Source: CAYUZU01 sp964448675
Lineage (GTDB): Bacteria > Planctomycetota > Phycisphaerae > UBA1845 > Fen-1342
Length of the DNA stretch: 64,000 nt
Assembly: GCA_964448675.1 (NCBI GenBank)
Contig: CAYUZU010000001.1
Coordinates: forward strand, 62,001-126,000
Direction: 5' to 3'
The notes beneath the pieces were generated by a model, which was not told where the DNA came from, searched no databases, and saw only the letters and a list, made by a program, of their open reading frames with translations. The translations under genes and the position numbers were made by a program. Positions 34,286-44,071 of the stretch are shown here, one piece after another (position 1 is the stretch's first letter; every line of letters starts with the position of its first letter).

Positions 34286-35134
34286 CTAGTTGCAGGCCGA
34301 GTCGCTGTCGGGCGGGGGGCGCTTGGGCCAGGTGAGACGCACCGTGCAGCCGGGCCCGTCGTTGTCCAGGAAGCGGAGCTGCGCGCCGTGGGTGTGGGCG
34401 ATCATGCGGCACACGCTGAGACCCAGGCCGACCTGATGCCAGTCATTGGCCCGCTCGTGCGGGTTGGCCGCGAGGAAGGGGTTGAAGACGTTCTCGATAT
34501 CCTCCGGCGGAAGGCCCTTGCCGCTGTCACGGACGTCGACCTGGACGTGATCGCCCTGGTCGACGGCGCTGACCGAGAGGACGCCCTCGCGGTCCTTCAT
34601 CGCGGCACGGGCATTGAGCAGCAGGTTGAGCAGCACCTGGCACAACAGGTCGAGGCTGGCGCAGACGTGCAGCTCTTCAGGGACGGTCACGCGCAGCTCG
34701 ATACCGTCCTTGTCGAATGGACGCGCCGCGGTCTCGATCGCCTCGTTCACCGCGGCCGCGACCGAGCAGGTCTCGGCGGGGCGATAGTCATTGTGCGCCA
34801 GGCCCAGCAGGTGTCGCGAGAGGGCGATGGCCCGCTGCGACTGCGTCAGCGTCCGCTCGAGGGCCTTGCGCTGAAACGCCTCGTCGTCCAGCGACATTGC
34901 CGCTTCGACCCGGGCCACGATCGGCGTCATGAGGTTGTTGAACTCATGCGCCGCCATCGCCGCCAGGTTGCCGAGCATGGCCAATCGCTGGCAGGCGATC
35001 AGCTCTTCCTGGGTCGCCTGAAGTGCGGCGCGAAGTGTCTGGACCGATTCGGTTGGGTCGACCACGGCAGTCTCGGAATCAGGGGTAGCGGCGTAGCGAT
35101 CGGACGTGTTCTGATCAGCGGGTTGTTGACTCAC
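34286..35134 (-). CDS. Soluble sensor histidine kinase
   Basis: With the GTG start at 35134 the protein has 282 residues. There is no membrane segment. A short coil leads to a HisKA-like box AAHEFNNLMTP (phospho-acceptor H63) and an HATPase domain with N box (LLNLLLNARAAM), DSGKGLPPED and a G-rich lid (VGLGLSVCRMI). The HEFNN form is typical of NtrB/hybrid-type kinases. A TTG at 35224 would extend the frame to within a few bases of the gpsA stop. No response regulator is adjacent, so this is an orphan kinase that may follow gpsA in one transcript. Confidence 0.8.
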   Translation of the reverse strand: MSQQPADQNTSDRYAATPDSETAVVDPTESVQTLRAALQATQEELIACQRLAMLGNLAAMAAHEFNNLMTPIVARVEAAMSLDDEAFQRKALERTLTQSQRAIALSRHLLGLAHNDYRPAETCSVAAAVNEAIETAARPFDKDGIELRVTVPEELHVCASLDLLCQVLLNLLLNARAAMKDREGVLSVSAVDQGDHVQVDVRDSGKGLPPEDIENVFNPFLAANPHERANDWHQVGLGLSVCRMIAHTHGAQLRFLDNDGPGCTVRLTWPKRPPPDSDSACN

Positions 35135-35229
35135 GCGGCACCCATTCAGCGCAACCTGTTGGCTCCCCACGCTTCGAAACACAACCTGACGGGGATGATA
35201 GAGGCTCGTCCGACAGGCTGTCAAACGGT

Positions 35230-36231
35230 TCAGCCGAGGTCTTCGGCCTTGGGCGGCCGCTGCATCAGTTCGGTGATTGCGACCAGCGGCGGCTTGTTCT
35301 CGAAGAGCACGTCATGGACCGCCGCCGTAATCGGCATTTCGACCTTGACGCGGCGCGCGAGGTCGAGCACGGCACGGGTGGTGGGGATCCCCTCGATGAC
35401 GGCCGTGCTCTCGGCCACGACCGTCTCGACGGCGTCACCGCGACCGATGCGTTCGCCGGCGCTGCGATTGCGGCCATACGGTGATACACACGTCGTGACG
35501 AGGTCGCCCATGCCCGCCAGGCCGCTGAAGGTCTCTGGGCGCGCGCCCAACGCGACGCCGAGACGCGCAATTTCGACCAGTCCGCGGGTGACCAGGGCGG
35601 CTTTCGCGTTATCACCGGCTTGCAGGCCATCCAGGATCCCGGCCGCCAGGGCGACCACGTTCTTGACGGCGCCCGCGAACTCGACCCCCAGCGGATCGGT
35701 GCTGGTGTAGATCCGCAGCCACGACGTGCTGAGGGCCTCTTGTACGCGGATTGCCACCTCCGCCTCGACACAGGCAACCACCGCCGTCGCCGGCAGGCAC
35801 CGGGCCAGCTCGCGGGCGATGTTCGGCCCGGAGAGCACGACGACCGGATTGGTGGGGGCGTGCTCGGCGATGATCTCGCTGGGGCGGGCCTGCGTCTTGA
35901 TCTCCAATCCCTTGGTGACGCTGACGATCGGGACGTCCGGCGGCGTGGCCGGCCCGCGCTGCGCCCATTGCGCGCGGAGGTACTGGCAGGGGATCGCCGA
36001 AATGATCAGCTCGGTTTCAGCAAAGGCGGCGGCGGCATTGTTGGTGGGGCGGATTCGGTCGGCGAGCGTGACCTCTGGCAGGTAGCGGGTGTTCTGACCA
36101 CCGACGAAGATCTCGTCGACCGGCTCGCAATCGCGGGCCAGCAGCGCGACGTTGACGTTGTTGCTGGCCAGCACCTGGGCCATGACGGTGCCCATGCCAC
36201 CGATCCCGACCACCGTCGCTTTTTCGAGCAT
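35230..36231 (-). CDS. gpsA: Glycerol-3-phosphate dehydrogenase [NAD(P)+]
   Basis: This 333-residue enzyme reduces dihydroxyacetone phosphate to sn-glycerol-3-phosphate for phospholipid synthesis. The Rossmann motif VVGIGGMGTVMAQVLA is at the N-terminus. Family motifs include SVTKGLE, LSGPNIARELA, GAVKNVVALAAGI (catalytic Lys) and GLAGMGDLVTTC. ATG 36231 has GAGG upstream. The frame is open a further 80 codons without homology. It shows the organism uses bacterial-type G3P backbones, which matters for interpreting the lipid operon at 18-24 kb. Confidence 0.93.
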   Translation of the reverse strand: MLEKATVVGIGGMGTVMAQVLASNNVNVALLARDCEPVDEIFVGGQNTRYLPEVTLADRIRPTNNAAAAFAETELIISAIPCQYLRAQWAQRGPATPPDVPIVSVTKGLEIKTQARPSEIIAEHAPTNPVVVLSGPNIARELARCLPATAVVACVEAEVAIRVQEALSTSWLRIYTSTDPLGVEFAGAVKNVVALAAGILDGLQAGDNAKAALVTRGLVEIARLGVALGARPETFSGLAGMGDLVTTCVSPYGRNRSAGERIGRGDAVETVVAESTAVIEGIPTTRAVLDLARRVKVEMPITAAVHDVLFENKPPLVAITELMQRPPKAEDLG

Positions 36232-36323
36232 GATTGATTGCCTCGCGATCCCGTCGCTCGTCACGGCGCACATTGTAATGGAAACGCATTGCGGCGACAG
36301 GGACACCCAACGCGCGCAGCGCG

Positions 36324-39300
36324 TCAGGCGTATGGCGGCGGGTGGTGGCCCAGCGCGGCGTCGAGCACCTGCGCCAGCGGCGGCAACTCGGGCGGGACGT
36401 CGACGATTCGTCGGGCGCGCAGAAACGCCAGCGTGGCCCGCGTCACCGGGCGGCCCAGGATATCGCCCGCCGCCCACGCGTAGAGCTGCATCTGCGTGCT
36501 GTAGAGCCGCACGCGCTCGTCCAGCCGCGTGTCGCTGTCGATCGCGTCGGTCTTGTAATCGATCAGGACCAGGCCGTCGTCCGTCTTGACGAGGACATCG
36601 ATGATGCCGCGGACGATCGCCCGCTCGTTCGTCTGCCCCACGGGCAACGCAAACACGAACGGTAACTCACGCCGGACGTGCTCGGCCTCCGCGGCCAGCC
36701 GGCGGCCGACGTCCGTTGCCGCCAGCCAGGCGATGTCGTCAGGGTTGACCAGGGCGGCCTGCTTCGGCGGCAGGCGGCCGTTGGTGGTGAGTGCGTCGAG
36801 CTGCGCCCGAACGTCACCGACGCTACCCAGACGGCGCAAATCCGCCAGCTCGAGGAAGCGGTGGACGGCCGTGCCCACGTCGCTGCCCGCGGGGGCGCCC
36901 GGGCTGGTGGCGAAACGCGGGGCCGCGAGGCGGCTGGCGGGAAGGTCGAGGACCTGGGGTGCGTCGGCGCTGCGGTCGCGCTGGGCAAGCTCTTTCAGCG
37001 CACTGACCGACAGCACCGCGGGAAACTCTACCAGCGCGCGGTCCGGCGTCATCTCGATCAGCCGCCGGCCACGGTCGATCCAGGCTTGGACGGCAGGCGT
37101 CGGGTCGTCGCCGGGTGCTGGCGGCTCCTGGCGGCCGGGCGTTGATAATGGCAGCTCGCTTTCGTCGTGCTGAATGACCTCGACCGGGGCCGACCGATCG
37201 GTTGTCGTTTCGTGTAGCCTGCCCGCGGCCGTTGCCATCAGCACCCATTCCAGGCGATTGGCCACGCTGAGGCGGGAGACCAGCGGCGGCTGCGCGACAG
37301 TGGCGTATTCGGCCAGGCATTTTTCCCAGGCATCGTCTTTGGCATAGCCCGAGATGAACAGCCGCTCCTTGGCGCGCGTCGTCGCCACGTACAGCAGGCG
37401 GAGCTCTTCCTCCAGCTCGCGTTGGGCCACCAGCTGCTTGATCACCAGGTGCCGGGCGGACTGCAACTCGGCCCGCGCGGGGTAGTCCTTGAAACGCAGG
37501 CCCAGCCCGCCGCGGGTGTCGCATTGCAGGTCGAGCCGCTGGCTGATGTTGTTGAACGCGCTGCCGGCACCAAGCAGAAACACCACGGGGAACTCGAGCC
37601 CCTTCGAGGCGTGGATCGTCATGACGCGAACGACATCTTCCTCGGCGGCGGTCAGGGCGCCGGGATCGATGTCCTCGCTGGCGAGTGATTCGAGGTAGTC
37701 GACGAACTCGGCACTGTTGCGGCCGGTGCTGTTGAACGCGACGGCGACGTTCTGCAGCGCATCGAGCAGCACGGCTCGCTGCCGCCCGCCCCGCAGGCCG
37801 AGGGCGAAGGTGGGCAGGCCGCTGTCGCGCAGGATCTTCTGCAGCAGGGTAGGCACGTCGCATTCGCGGGCCGCGACCGCCCAGCGGTCGAGCTGCGCCA
37901 GGGCCCGGTCGAGCCGCGCGGCGAGCCGCTCGTCCGGGCGCTGCGCGCGGTAGTGCTCGCTGGCGTCGTGGAAGTCGCCGTGCGGCTTGGCGCTGCGGAT
38001 GTCGAGCAGGGCCTGCGGGTCGAGGCCGACGGCCGGCCCGCGCAGATACGCGGCCAGCGGCACATCCTGGCGACGATTGACGAGCAGCGTGAGGATCGTG
38101 CAGACGTCCTGCACTTCGATGCTGTCGAGCAGGGCTTCGCGGCCGGCGGCGACGCAGGCGATGCCGTTGTCGCGCAGCACGCGGGCGGCCAGCGGCGCGT
38201 TCTGCTTGGCGGAGCGCAGCAGCACGACGATGTCGCTGCGGCACAGCGGCCGGAGGCTGACGGTGCCGTCGGGCTCGCGCTGCGGCACCTGCGTGTCGGC
38301 GGCGAACAGCTGCTGAATCTCGGCGGCGGCGAGCTGGGCCTCGCGTTCCATGCGCTCGACGCCGACCTCGTCGTCCGTGTCGTCGGCCGCGCTGGCGTCG
38401 GCTTCGCGGAGGATGTGCACGCTGACGCGCGGTTGTGCATCGAGCGTCGGGTTGGCGACTTCGCTGCGCTTGGCTGCCAGACGCTCGTCCGTGCCGAAGG
38501 AGGTGCCGCCGAGCTCGCGATCGAAGAGCCGGGCGAACAGCTCGTTGAGCGTGTCGAGCAGCTGCGTGTGGCTGCGGAAGTTGTCGGGCAGGTAGTGGAC
38601 CTTGCCGGCCGCGGCGCCCGCTTCGAACGCCTCGATGAGCTCGCTGAACAGCCGCGGCTCGGCCTGGCGAAAGCCGTAGATGCTCTGCTTGACGTCGCCA
38701 ACCATGAAGCGATTGGTGGCCTGGGGCGGCTGGCGCGTGATCAGTCGCAGCGCCTCGACCTGCACCGGGCTGGTGTCCTGGTACTCGTCGACGAGGATGT
38801 GCTCGTAGCGAGCCTGCAGGCGGCGGGCGATGGGCGTCGGCGTGCGCCGGGGCGCGCCGGTGTCGGTGCCGAGCAGGTCCAGCGTCATGCGCAGCACGTC
38901 GGCGAATTCGTAGCTGGCGGCGTGGGTCTTGCGTTGGCGCAGGGCGGCGTCGTAGCGCGCCTCGAGGTCGAGCAGGTGACGCAGCAGGGTGTTGCACGCG
39001 GGCTGGCGCTGGATGATGTTCGCGACGAGCTCGGGCTTGTACTTCTTCTGCAGGCGGTTCTCGAGCCAGCGCGTCTTGATGGTCTTGACGATCTGGGGCA
39101 CGTTCCGCTGGCCGCGCTTCGTCAGCTGCGTTCCATCGATGGCGGCGACCACCGTCTGGACGTCGGCCCCCGTGGTCACTTCGGCGGCCCAGGTCTCGAG
39201 GCTGGTGGCATAGGGCGCGAGGATGGCCCCGGCGTCGTCAGGCAGCGTCGGCAGCATCGCCAGGAGCTGCTCGTGTTGTAGCTGGCACTCGTTGGCGATG

Positions 39301-39944
39301 GCGGTTGCGAGCACGGCGGACGCATCGTTCTGTTCGGTCAGCGTGCGCTGTGCCTGCAGCCAGTGGCATGGGCTGACGAGGTGCTCGCGAAAGCGATTGA
39401 GCTGCTGGATCATCTGGCGCAGAAAGCGTTCGTCGGGGCTGGTGCCGCGGCCGATCCACGCCCGGGCCGCGTCCCACAGCGGGTCGGGGTCGCCGCGCTG
39501 GATGTGCGCCATCAGTTCGTCGAGCACTTCCGCCCGCAACAGCGCGGCGTCCTCGACGGTGAGCACCGTGTAATCCGGATCGATGCCGAGCTGGTCATAG
39601 TGCGCGCGGACGACCCGCCCGCACCAGGCGTCGATCGTGCCGATGTCGGCGGCGTCGACCAGCAGCTCCTGGCGGCGCAAATGGTTGCGCAGGCAGGCAT
39701 CGCTGGTGGCCGCCGCCTGCTTGTGCAGCGCCTGCGCAATGCGGACGCGCAGCTCGGCGGCCGCGGCCCGTGTGAACGTCACCACCAGCAGCCGCTCGAC
39801 ATCGCAGGGCTGCGCCGGGTCGGCGATGAGGCCAACGCACCGTCGCGCGAGAACCTCCGTCTTGCCCGAGCCGGCAGAGGCGGACACGAGCAGGTTGGAC
39901 CCGCGATGGTCGACGGCGTCCTGTTGTCGTTTGGTGAGTCTCAC
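36324..39944 (-). CDS. addA: AddA helicase-nuclease
   Basis: The 1206-residue subunit combines a UvrD-like helicase with a RecB-family nuclease. The Walker A is ASAGSGKT (22-29), Walker B region ILVDEYQDTSPVQ, and a late helicase motif reads VMTIHASKGLEFP. The nuclease motif is GIIDVLV followed by LIDYKTD near residues 1113-1133. Together with AddB it processes double-strand breaks for RecA-mediated repair. The GTG start at 39944 overlaps the addB TGA in the sequence GTGA, so translation is coupled. The length is normal for AddA. Confidence 0.92.
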   Translation of the reverse strand: MRLTKRQQDAVDHRGSNLLVSASAGSGKTEVLARRCVGLIADPAQPCDVERLLVVTFTRAAAAELRVRIAQALHKQAAATSDACLRNHLRRQELLVDAADIGTIDAWCGRVVRAHYDQLGIDPDYTVLTVEDAALLRAEVLDELMAHIQRGDPDPLWDAARAWIGRGTSPDERFLRQMIQQLNRFREHLVSPCHWLQAQRTLTEQNDASAVLATAIANECQLQHEQLLAMLPTLPDDAGAILAPYATSLETWAAEVTTGADVQTVVAAIDGTQLTKRGQRNVPQIVKTIKTRWLENRLQKKYKPELVANIIQRQPACNTLLRHLLDLEARYDAALRQRKTHAASYEFADVLRMTLDLLGTDTGAPRRTPTPIARRLQARYEHILVDEYQDTSPVQVEALRLITRQPPQATNRFMVGDVKQSIYGFRQAEPRLFSELIEAFEAGAAAGKVHYLPDNFRSHTQLLDTLNELFARLFDRELGGTSFGTDERLAAKRSEVANPTLDAQPRVSVHILREADASAADDTDDEVGVERMEREAQLAAAEIQQLFAADTQVPQREPDGTVSLRPLCRSDIVVLLRSAKQNAPLAARVLRDNGIACVAAGREALLDSIEVQDVCTILTLLVNRRQDVPLAAYLRGPAVGLDPQALLDIRSAKPHGDFHDASEHYRAQRPDERLAARLDRALAQLDRWAVAARECDVPTLLQKILRDSGLPTFALGLRGGRQRAVLLDALQNVAVAFNSTGRNSAEFVDYLESLASEDIDPGALTAAEEDVVRVMTIHASKGLEFPVVFLLGAGSAFNNISQRLDLQCDTRGGLGLRFKDYPARAELQSARHLVIKQLVAQRELEEELRLLYVATTRAKERLFISGYAKDDAWEKCLAEYATVAQPPLVSRLSVANRLEWVLMATAAGRLHETTTDRSAPVEVIQHDESELPLSTPGRQEPPAPGDDPTPAVQAWIDRGRRLIEMTPDRALVEFPAVLSVSALKELAQRDRSADAPQVLDLPASRLAAPRFATSPGAPAGSDVGTAVHRFLELADLRRLGSVGDVRAQLDALTTNGRLPPKQAALVNPDDIAWLAATDVGRRLAAEAEHVRRELPFVFALPVGQTNERAIVRGIIDVLVKTDDGLVLIDYKTDAIDSDTRLDERVRLYSTQMQLYAWAAGDILGRPVTRATLAFLRARRIVDVPPELPPLAQVLDAALGHHPPPYA

Positions 39945-42900
39945 GCGTCGCCCTCCCCGTCGTGCGGCGCCAGGATGGGCAGCACCGTCTCGGCGGCGCG
40001 TGGCCGGTTGTACGCACGATCGAAGCGGCACACGCGGCGAAAGTCGCAGTTGCGGCAGGCGAGCGTGTTCCGCTCCACCAGCGGGGCGACGTCGATTGTG
40101 CCGGCGACGATGCTCGCAGCCGTCTGCGCGATGGTCTGCTCGGCGAGCGCGATGCGCCGGACGATGTCATCGGACGCGAAGACATCGCTTGTCTCGTAAA
40201 AGTCGCCGTCTTTCTTGCGGCGCATGCTGGCGACGGGGGAGTAATCGTCGGTGTGCCCCACGTGCAGGGCCGCGGCCGCGGCTTCGCTGAACAGGCCACG
40301 CGGCTGGTAAAGGTACAGGAGCTGATCGCGCTCGTCGGACCGGGCGACATACCCCGCGTCGAGCGCCTTGAAGCTCGGATACAGCGGCGCGAGCAGAACG
40401 CCGGCGCACTGCACCGCCGGGTCGTTGCCGAAGAACTGCCGCACGGCGGCGAGGTAGCTGAACAGCTGCAGGCGCTTGCCGGTGAGGAAGGCCTGCGTGA
40501 GGGTCTCGGTGCTGCTCTTGTAGTCGTACACGAGCATGAGACGCCCGCCGGCGGTGTCGGCCGCGTCGAGGCGGTCGATCTTGCCGCGCAGATGGATCGT
40601 CCGCCGATCATCGAGCTCGAGCACCAGCCCGCGCAGCGCGTCGCCGTCGCGCGCGGGATCGAAGAGCTGCTCGCAATACAGCGGCTCGAACGCACCGCGC
40701 TGCCAGCGCTCCGCGTGGACGCGCACAACGTCGCGCAGGAAGCTCGTCAGCAGGGTTGTGTTGAACGCCAGCTCGGGCCGGCGCCGTGCCAGGTCGGCGG
40801 GCTGTTGACGGTGCTGCTCGGCGATCGCTTCGTCGAGCAGCGCCTGCCACCGCTCGTCAGACACGGCGCGCACGCCGCCGGGCTCTGCCGCTGCCAGCAG
40901 GGTCACGCGGGCCAGGATGTCATGGGCGATGTTGCCGAGGTCCCAGCGTACGGGCTGCGGTCCGCGGGCCGGGTCGAGCCGCAGGCCGTCGTGCGCGAAG
41001 TGCTTGAACGGGCAGCGCAGGGCACGCTCGACCTCCGACGGTGAGCCGCGCCAGGCTGCACCGGTCTCGGCCGGCGGTACGCGATAGGGCGTGACGGCGG
41101 CGGGCGTGTTGTCGTACGCGCGACCACGCAGCAGCCAGCGCAGCCGCTCGGCGTGACGCTCATCAGCCGCCAGTGTCGCGCAGAGGGCCGCAAGCTGTTG
41201 CGCACCGGCGGCGTCGGTCGCGCTGAGCGACCGGCGCGCGAGTTCTTCGATGCAGACCGGCGGGGCGTCGGCGTCGTGCTCGGCCGGCGCCAGACCGGGC
41301 AGCGCCTGCCGCACGTCGTCGAGCAGCGAGGAGGGCATCAGCGCGTCGCCGGCCTCGTCGGCCTTGGCATAGCTGATGACCAGTTCGCGTGAGGCGCGCG
41401 TCAGGGCGATGTACGCCAGCAGACGCTCGTTGAGCGCGTCGTCGCGGTGCGGCGCGGGTGCCGGCAGGCCGCGGGCATGCAGCGCCTGGCGCTCGGCCGT
41501 GCCAAGGAGCACGTCCTCGGCGGGGCGCGCGGGAAAGAGGCCCTCGTTGAAGCCGAAGACCCACGCACAGCGGATGTCGGGATGGCGGCTGCGCTCGATC
41601 GAGCCGACGAGTACCTGGTCGACGGTAGGCGGGGCGAGGCCGAGGGTCAGCTCGGTAAGACTGGTGCGCAGGATCGCCGCGACGTCGTCGGCGGACAGCG
41701 GCGCCGGGCCGAGCACGCGATGGAGATCGTCGAGCACTTCGCAGAGGGCTTCCCATGCCAGGCGGTGCGTCTCGGCGCTTTCCCAGCGGCGCTCGCGGCG
41801 GGCGTCGTCCATCCAGGTCTCGATCCGGCGGCGCACGCCGAGTGTCTCGAGCACCTCGTAGAGCGTGCGGGCCCAGGCGGCGGCGGGGGCCGGCGCGGCA
41901 GTGGCGAGGTCGGTCAGCGGTTGCAGCGTGTCGGCGATATGGCGGCGCTCGGGGGCGCAGGCATCTGTGGATGCGCCCTCCTCGAGCTCCCAGTGCGGCT
42001 GTCGCCAGTACGTGCTGCCGCGGATCTCATGGCGGATAAGAAGATTCTCGATCTGCTCGGCCTGGTCGCGGGTCAGCGGAAGCAGACGCGAGCGCAGCAG
42101 CGTGACGGCGGCGGCCTGGTCGAAGTCACTCGCGGCCGCCGCCAGCAGGCCCGCCACGAGGCGGCTGAGCGGGTGACCGGCCATGGAGCGCCGACGGTCG
42201 AGGAAATGGGGAATGTCGTATTCGGCGAAGACCTCGGCGATGAGCGAGGCGAACGGTTCAAGATCGCGCGCGATCAGCGCGAAGTCGCGGAATCGCAGCG
42301 TGCCGCTGCTGTCGTGGACCCGTTCACGGATCCAGTGGGCGGCGGCGCGCAGCTCGTCGCGGGCGGTGGCGAATTCCAGCAGACGTACATCGGGCGAGAC
42401 GCTGGTCGGGGCGTTTTCGACCGGCACGCCGATGGGAGTGGCGAGGCCGGCTTCGAGGGCGGCCAGTGACGGGGTGTCCGCGAAGCGCGGCGGCGGGGCG
42501 GGTGTCAGATCGGTCGTGTCGACGGCGACGCCGGCCTCGGTGAAGCGCCGGCGGAGCTGCTGGTAAGTCTGCTCGGTGCGCGCGAAGAGGCCGAGCGGAT
42601 CGGGCGGCTGGCCGGGCCGGGCGGCGGCGGGCGCGGCCGGGTCGAGCAGGAGGGTCAGCGTCACCGTGCGGGCGCGGGTTGTAAGCGCGACGAGCGTCTC
42701 GAGCTCCTGCCCGGTGAAGCCCGCGAAACCATCGACCCAGATCGCGGCCGCGCGCAGCCAGGGAATCTCCGCAAGCCGGTCGCGCAGCAGGGTGAGCCGG
42801 GCTGCGGCGTCAACGCGGGTGGGGCCAAGCCACTGCACGTACGCTTCGTAGAGCTGGGCGATTTCGCGCGTCTTGCGGCCGGGAGCGTCATCATCCAGGT

Positions 42901-43333
42901 GGCTGGCCGCGGCGGTGAAGGCGTCAGGCGTGACGTTCTCGCGGAGCAGTTCCTCGATGGTGCGGCTGAGCTCGACGTAGAACCCGGTGGTGCGGGCCGA
43001 CTTGCGTAGCGCCTTCAGCGCGCTGGCCTGCTGCTGTGCGATGTGGCGCAGGGCGAGGATGCGGGCCTGGGTGTCGATCCAGTCGGGTTCGATGCCCAGT
43101 TCGCTGAAGACGCGCCACGCGAGCCGCGAAAAGCTCAGCACGGCCGCCCGGGTATAGCCCTGGCGCGGCGCGTTGATGGCGAGCGTGCGCTCCATCTGGA
43201 AGCTGGCCTGCTCCGGTACGAGCAGTACCAGCGGCGGGCCCTGGTCGGCGTCGCTCAGTTCGGCCAGGATGGCCTCGAGGCAGGCGCGCGTCTTGCCCGT
43301 CCCGGCGCGGCCGCGGATGAAGGTGACACCCAT
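39941..43333 (-). CDS. addB: AddB helicase-nuclease
   Basis: This 1130-residue protein pairs with AddA. The N-terminus has the Walker A RGRAGTGKTRAC, and the C-terminal nuclease domain carries the four Cys of the AddB iron-sulfur staple: C774 (LRCPFKHFAHD) and C1093, C1096 and C1102 (CRNCDFRRVCRFD). The nuclease active region includes LMLVYDYKSS. ATG 43333 lies 12 bp after the 98-residue lipoprotein gene, so those small genes may share its transcript. The pair repairs broken DNA and can degrade incoming linear DNA. Confidence 0.9.
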   Translation of the reverse strand: MGVTFIRGRAGTGKTRACLEAILAELSDADQGPPLVLLVPEQASFQMERTLAINAPRQGYTRAAVLSFSRLAWRVFSELGIEPDWIDTQARILALRHIAQQQASALKALRKSARTTGFYVELSRTIEELLRENVTPDAFTAAASHLDDDAPGRKTREIAQLYEAYVQWLGPTRVDAAARLTLLRDRLAEIPWLRAAAIWVDGFAGFTGQELETLVALTTRARTVTLTLLLDPAAPAAARPGQPPDPLGLFARTEQTYQQLRRRFTEAGVAVDTTDLTPAPPPRFADTPSLAALEAGLATPIGVPVENAPTSVSPDVRLLEFATARDELRAAAHWIRERVHDSSGTLRFRDFALIARDLEPFASLIAEVFAEYDIPHFLDRRRSMAGHPLSRLVAGLLAAAASDFDQAAAVTLLRSRLLPLTRDQAEQIENLLIRHEIRGSTYWRQPHWELEEGASTDACAPERRHIADTLQPLTDLATAAPAPAAAWARTLYEVLETLGVRRRIETWMDDARRERRWESAETHRLAWEALCEVLDDLHRVLGPAPLSADDVAAILRTSLTELTLGLAPPTVDQVLVGSIERSRHPDIRCAWVFGFNEGLFPARPAEDVLLGTAERQALHARGLPAPAPHRDDALNERLLAYIALTRASRELVISYAKADEAGDALMPSSLLDDVRQALPGLAPAEHDADAPPVCIEELARRSLSATDAAGAQQLAALCATLAADERHAERLRWLLRGRAYDNTPAAVTPYRVPPAETGAAWRGSPSEVERALRCPFKHFAHDGLRLDPARGPQPVRWDLGNIAHDILARVTLLAAAEPGGVRAVSDERWQALLDEAIAEQHRQQPADLARRRPELAFNTTLLTSFLRDVVRVHAERWQRGAFEPLYCEQLFDPARDGDALRGLVLELDDRRTIHLRGKIDRLDAADTAGGRLMLVYDYKSSTETLTQAFLTGKRLQLFSYLAAVRQFFGNDPAVQCAGVLLAPLYPSFKALDAGYVARSDERDQLLYLYQPRGLFSEAAAAALHVGHTDDYSPVASMRRKKDGDFYETSDVFASDDIVRRIALAEQTIAQTAASIVAGTIDVAPLVERNTLACRNCDFRRVCRFDRAYNRPRAAETVLPILAPHDGEGDA

Positions 43334-43345
43334 GATCGCGTGCGG

Positions 43346-43642
43346 TCAGTCTTCGTAGCGTTCGAGCCGGTCGCGGCAGTCGTCGCGCTCTCGTTCGTAG
43401 CGGTCGGCCTTGCGCTCCAGCCGGCGGTTCTCGTCTTCGAGCCGCGAGATGTAATCGTAGGCCTTGTGCAGCTCCTCGCGGGCTTCCGCGTGCGAGCTGG
43501 TCTTCGGTGGGCGCCGGTCGCCGCGGGAGCCCGCACCAGGGCTGCTGCCGATGTTGATCTCGCGCGGCGTTTCGACCTGGACACAGCCCACGAGCGGGAC
43601 AAGCAGGCCGACGATCGGCAGCCACCAATGACGCTTGTTCAT
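43346..43642 (-). CDS. Small lipoprotein with coiled coil (twin A)
   Basis: The 98-residue protein has a signal peptide ending in the lipobox LVGC, then a motif shared with its neighbour (VETPREINIGS). A charged coiled coil follows (about 52-95: EELHKAYDYISRLEDEN and on). The 20 bases before and over the start codon (43637-43656) are identical to those of the twin gene. It ends 12 bp before addB. It is probably attached to a membrane; function unknown. Confidence 0.75.
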   Translation of the reverse strand: MNKRHWWLPIVGLLVPLVGCVQVETPREINIGSSPGAGSRGDRRPPKTSSHAEAREELHKAYDYISRLEDENRRLERKADRYERERDDCRDRLERYED

Positions 43643-43720
43643 GGTCGATCCTCCGGGTGGGACGGATTCCGCAGCCGGTACGAGCCGCGGCGCGTTTCAC
43701 CTGTCTGGCGCTGCGCGGCC

Positions 43721-43906
43721 TCAATCATCGTATTCGTATTCGTCGTCATCCTCGTCGGCACTGTATTCGGCGGAGCGCCGCTCGTCGGGGCGGTCGGAGC
43801 GGGCGCCGCTGCCGATGTTGATTTCGCGCGGGGTCTGGACGTTCAGACAGCCGGCGAGCGGCAGCAGCAGCGCGGCGACCGCGAGCCACCAGTAACGCCT
43901 GTTCAT
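43721..43906 (-). CDS. Small lipoprotein (twin B)
   Basis: This 61-residue protein starts at ATG 43906 with GGAGG eight bases upstream. The sequence YWWLAVAALLLPLAGC gives a signal peptide and lipobox, then VQTPREINIGSGA as in twin A. In place of a coiled coil it ends in a strongly acidic tail (ADEDDDEYEYDD). It lies 78 bp upstream of twin A. Duplication followed by replacement of the C-terminus is the simplest explanation. Confidence 0.75.
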   Translation of the reverse strand: MNRRYWWLAVAALLLPLAGCLNVQTPREINIGSGARSDRPDERRSAEYSADEDDDEYEYDD

Positions 43907-43948
43907 GGTCGATCCTCCGGTTGAACCTGCCTGCCTTGGCACGTGCGT

Positions 43949-43954
43949 AGTGTA
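43949..43954 (-). promoter_or_regulatory. -10-like TACACT upstream of the lipoprotein-addBA unit
   Basis: TACACT on the minus strand lies 43 bases before ATG 43906. The -35 is not clear. It would drive the lipoproteins and probably addB and addA. Confidence 0.3.
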
Positions 43955-44071
43955 ACACCGAGTGGCCCGCGGTACGAATGGACCGATGGCCGACGACAGT
44001 CCGGGCCCGCAGGGTAGACAGCGGCGCGGGCCGCGGGTCAGGCCGCGCCAAGCCGCGGACGAGGGGGCGGG

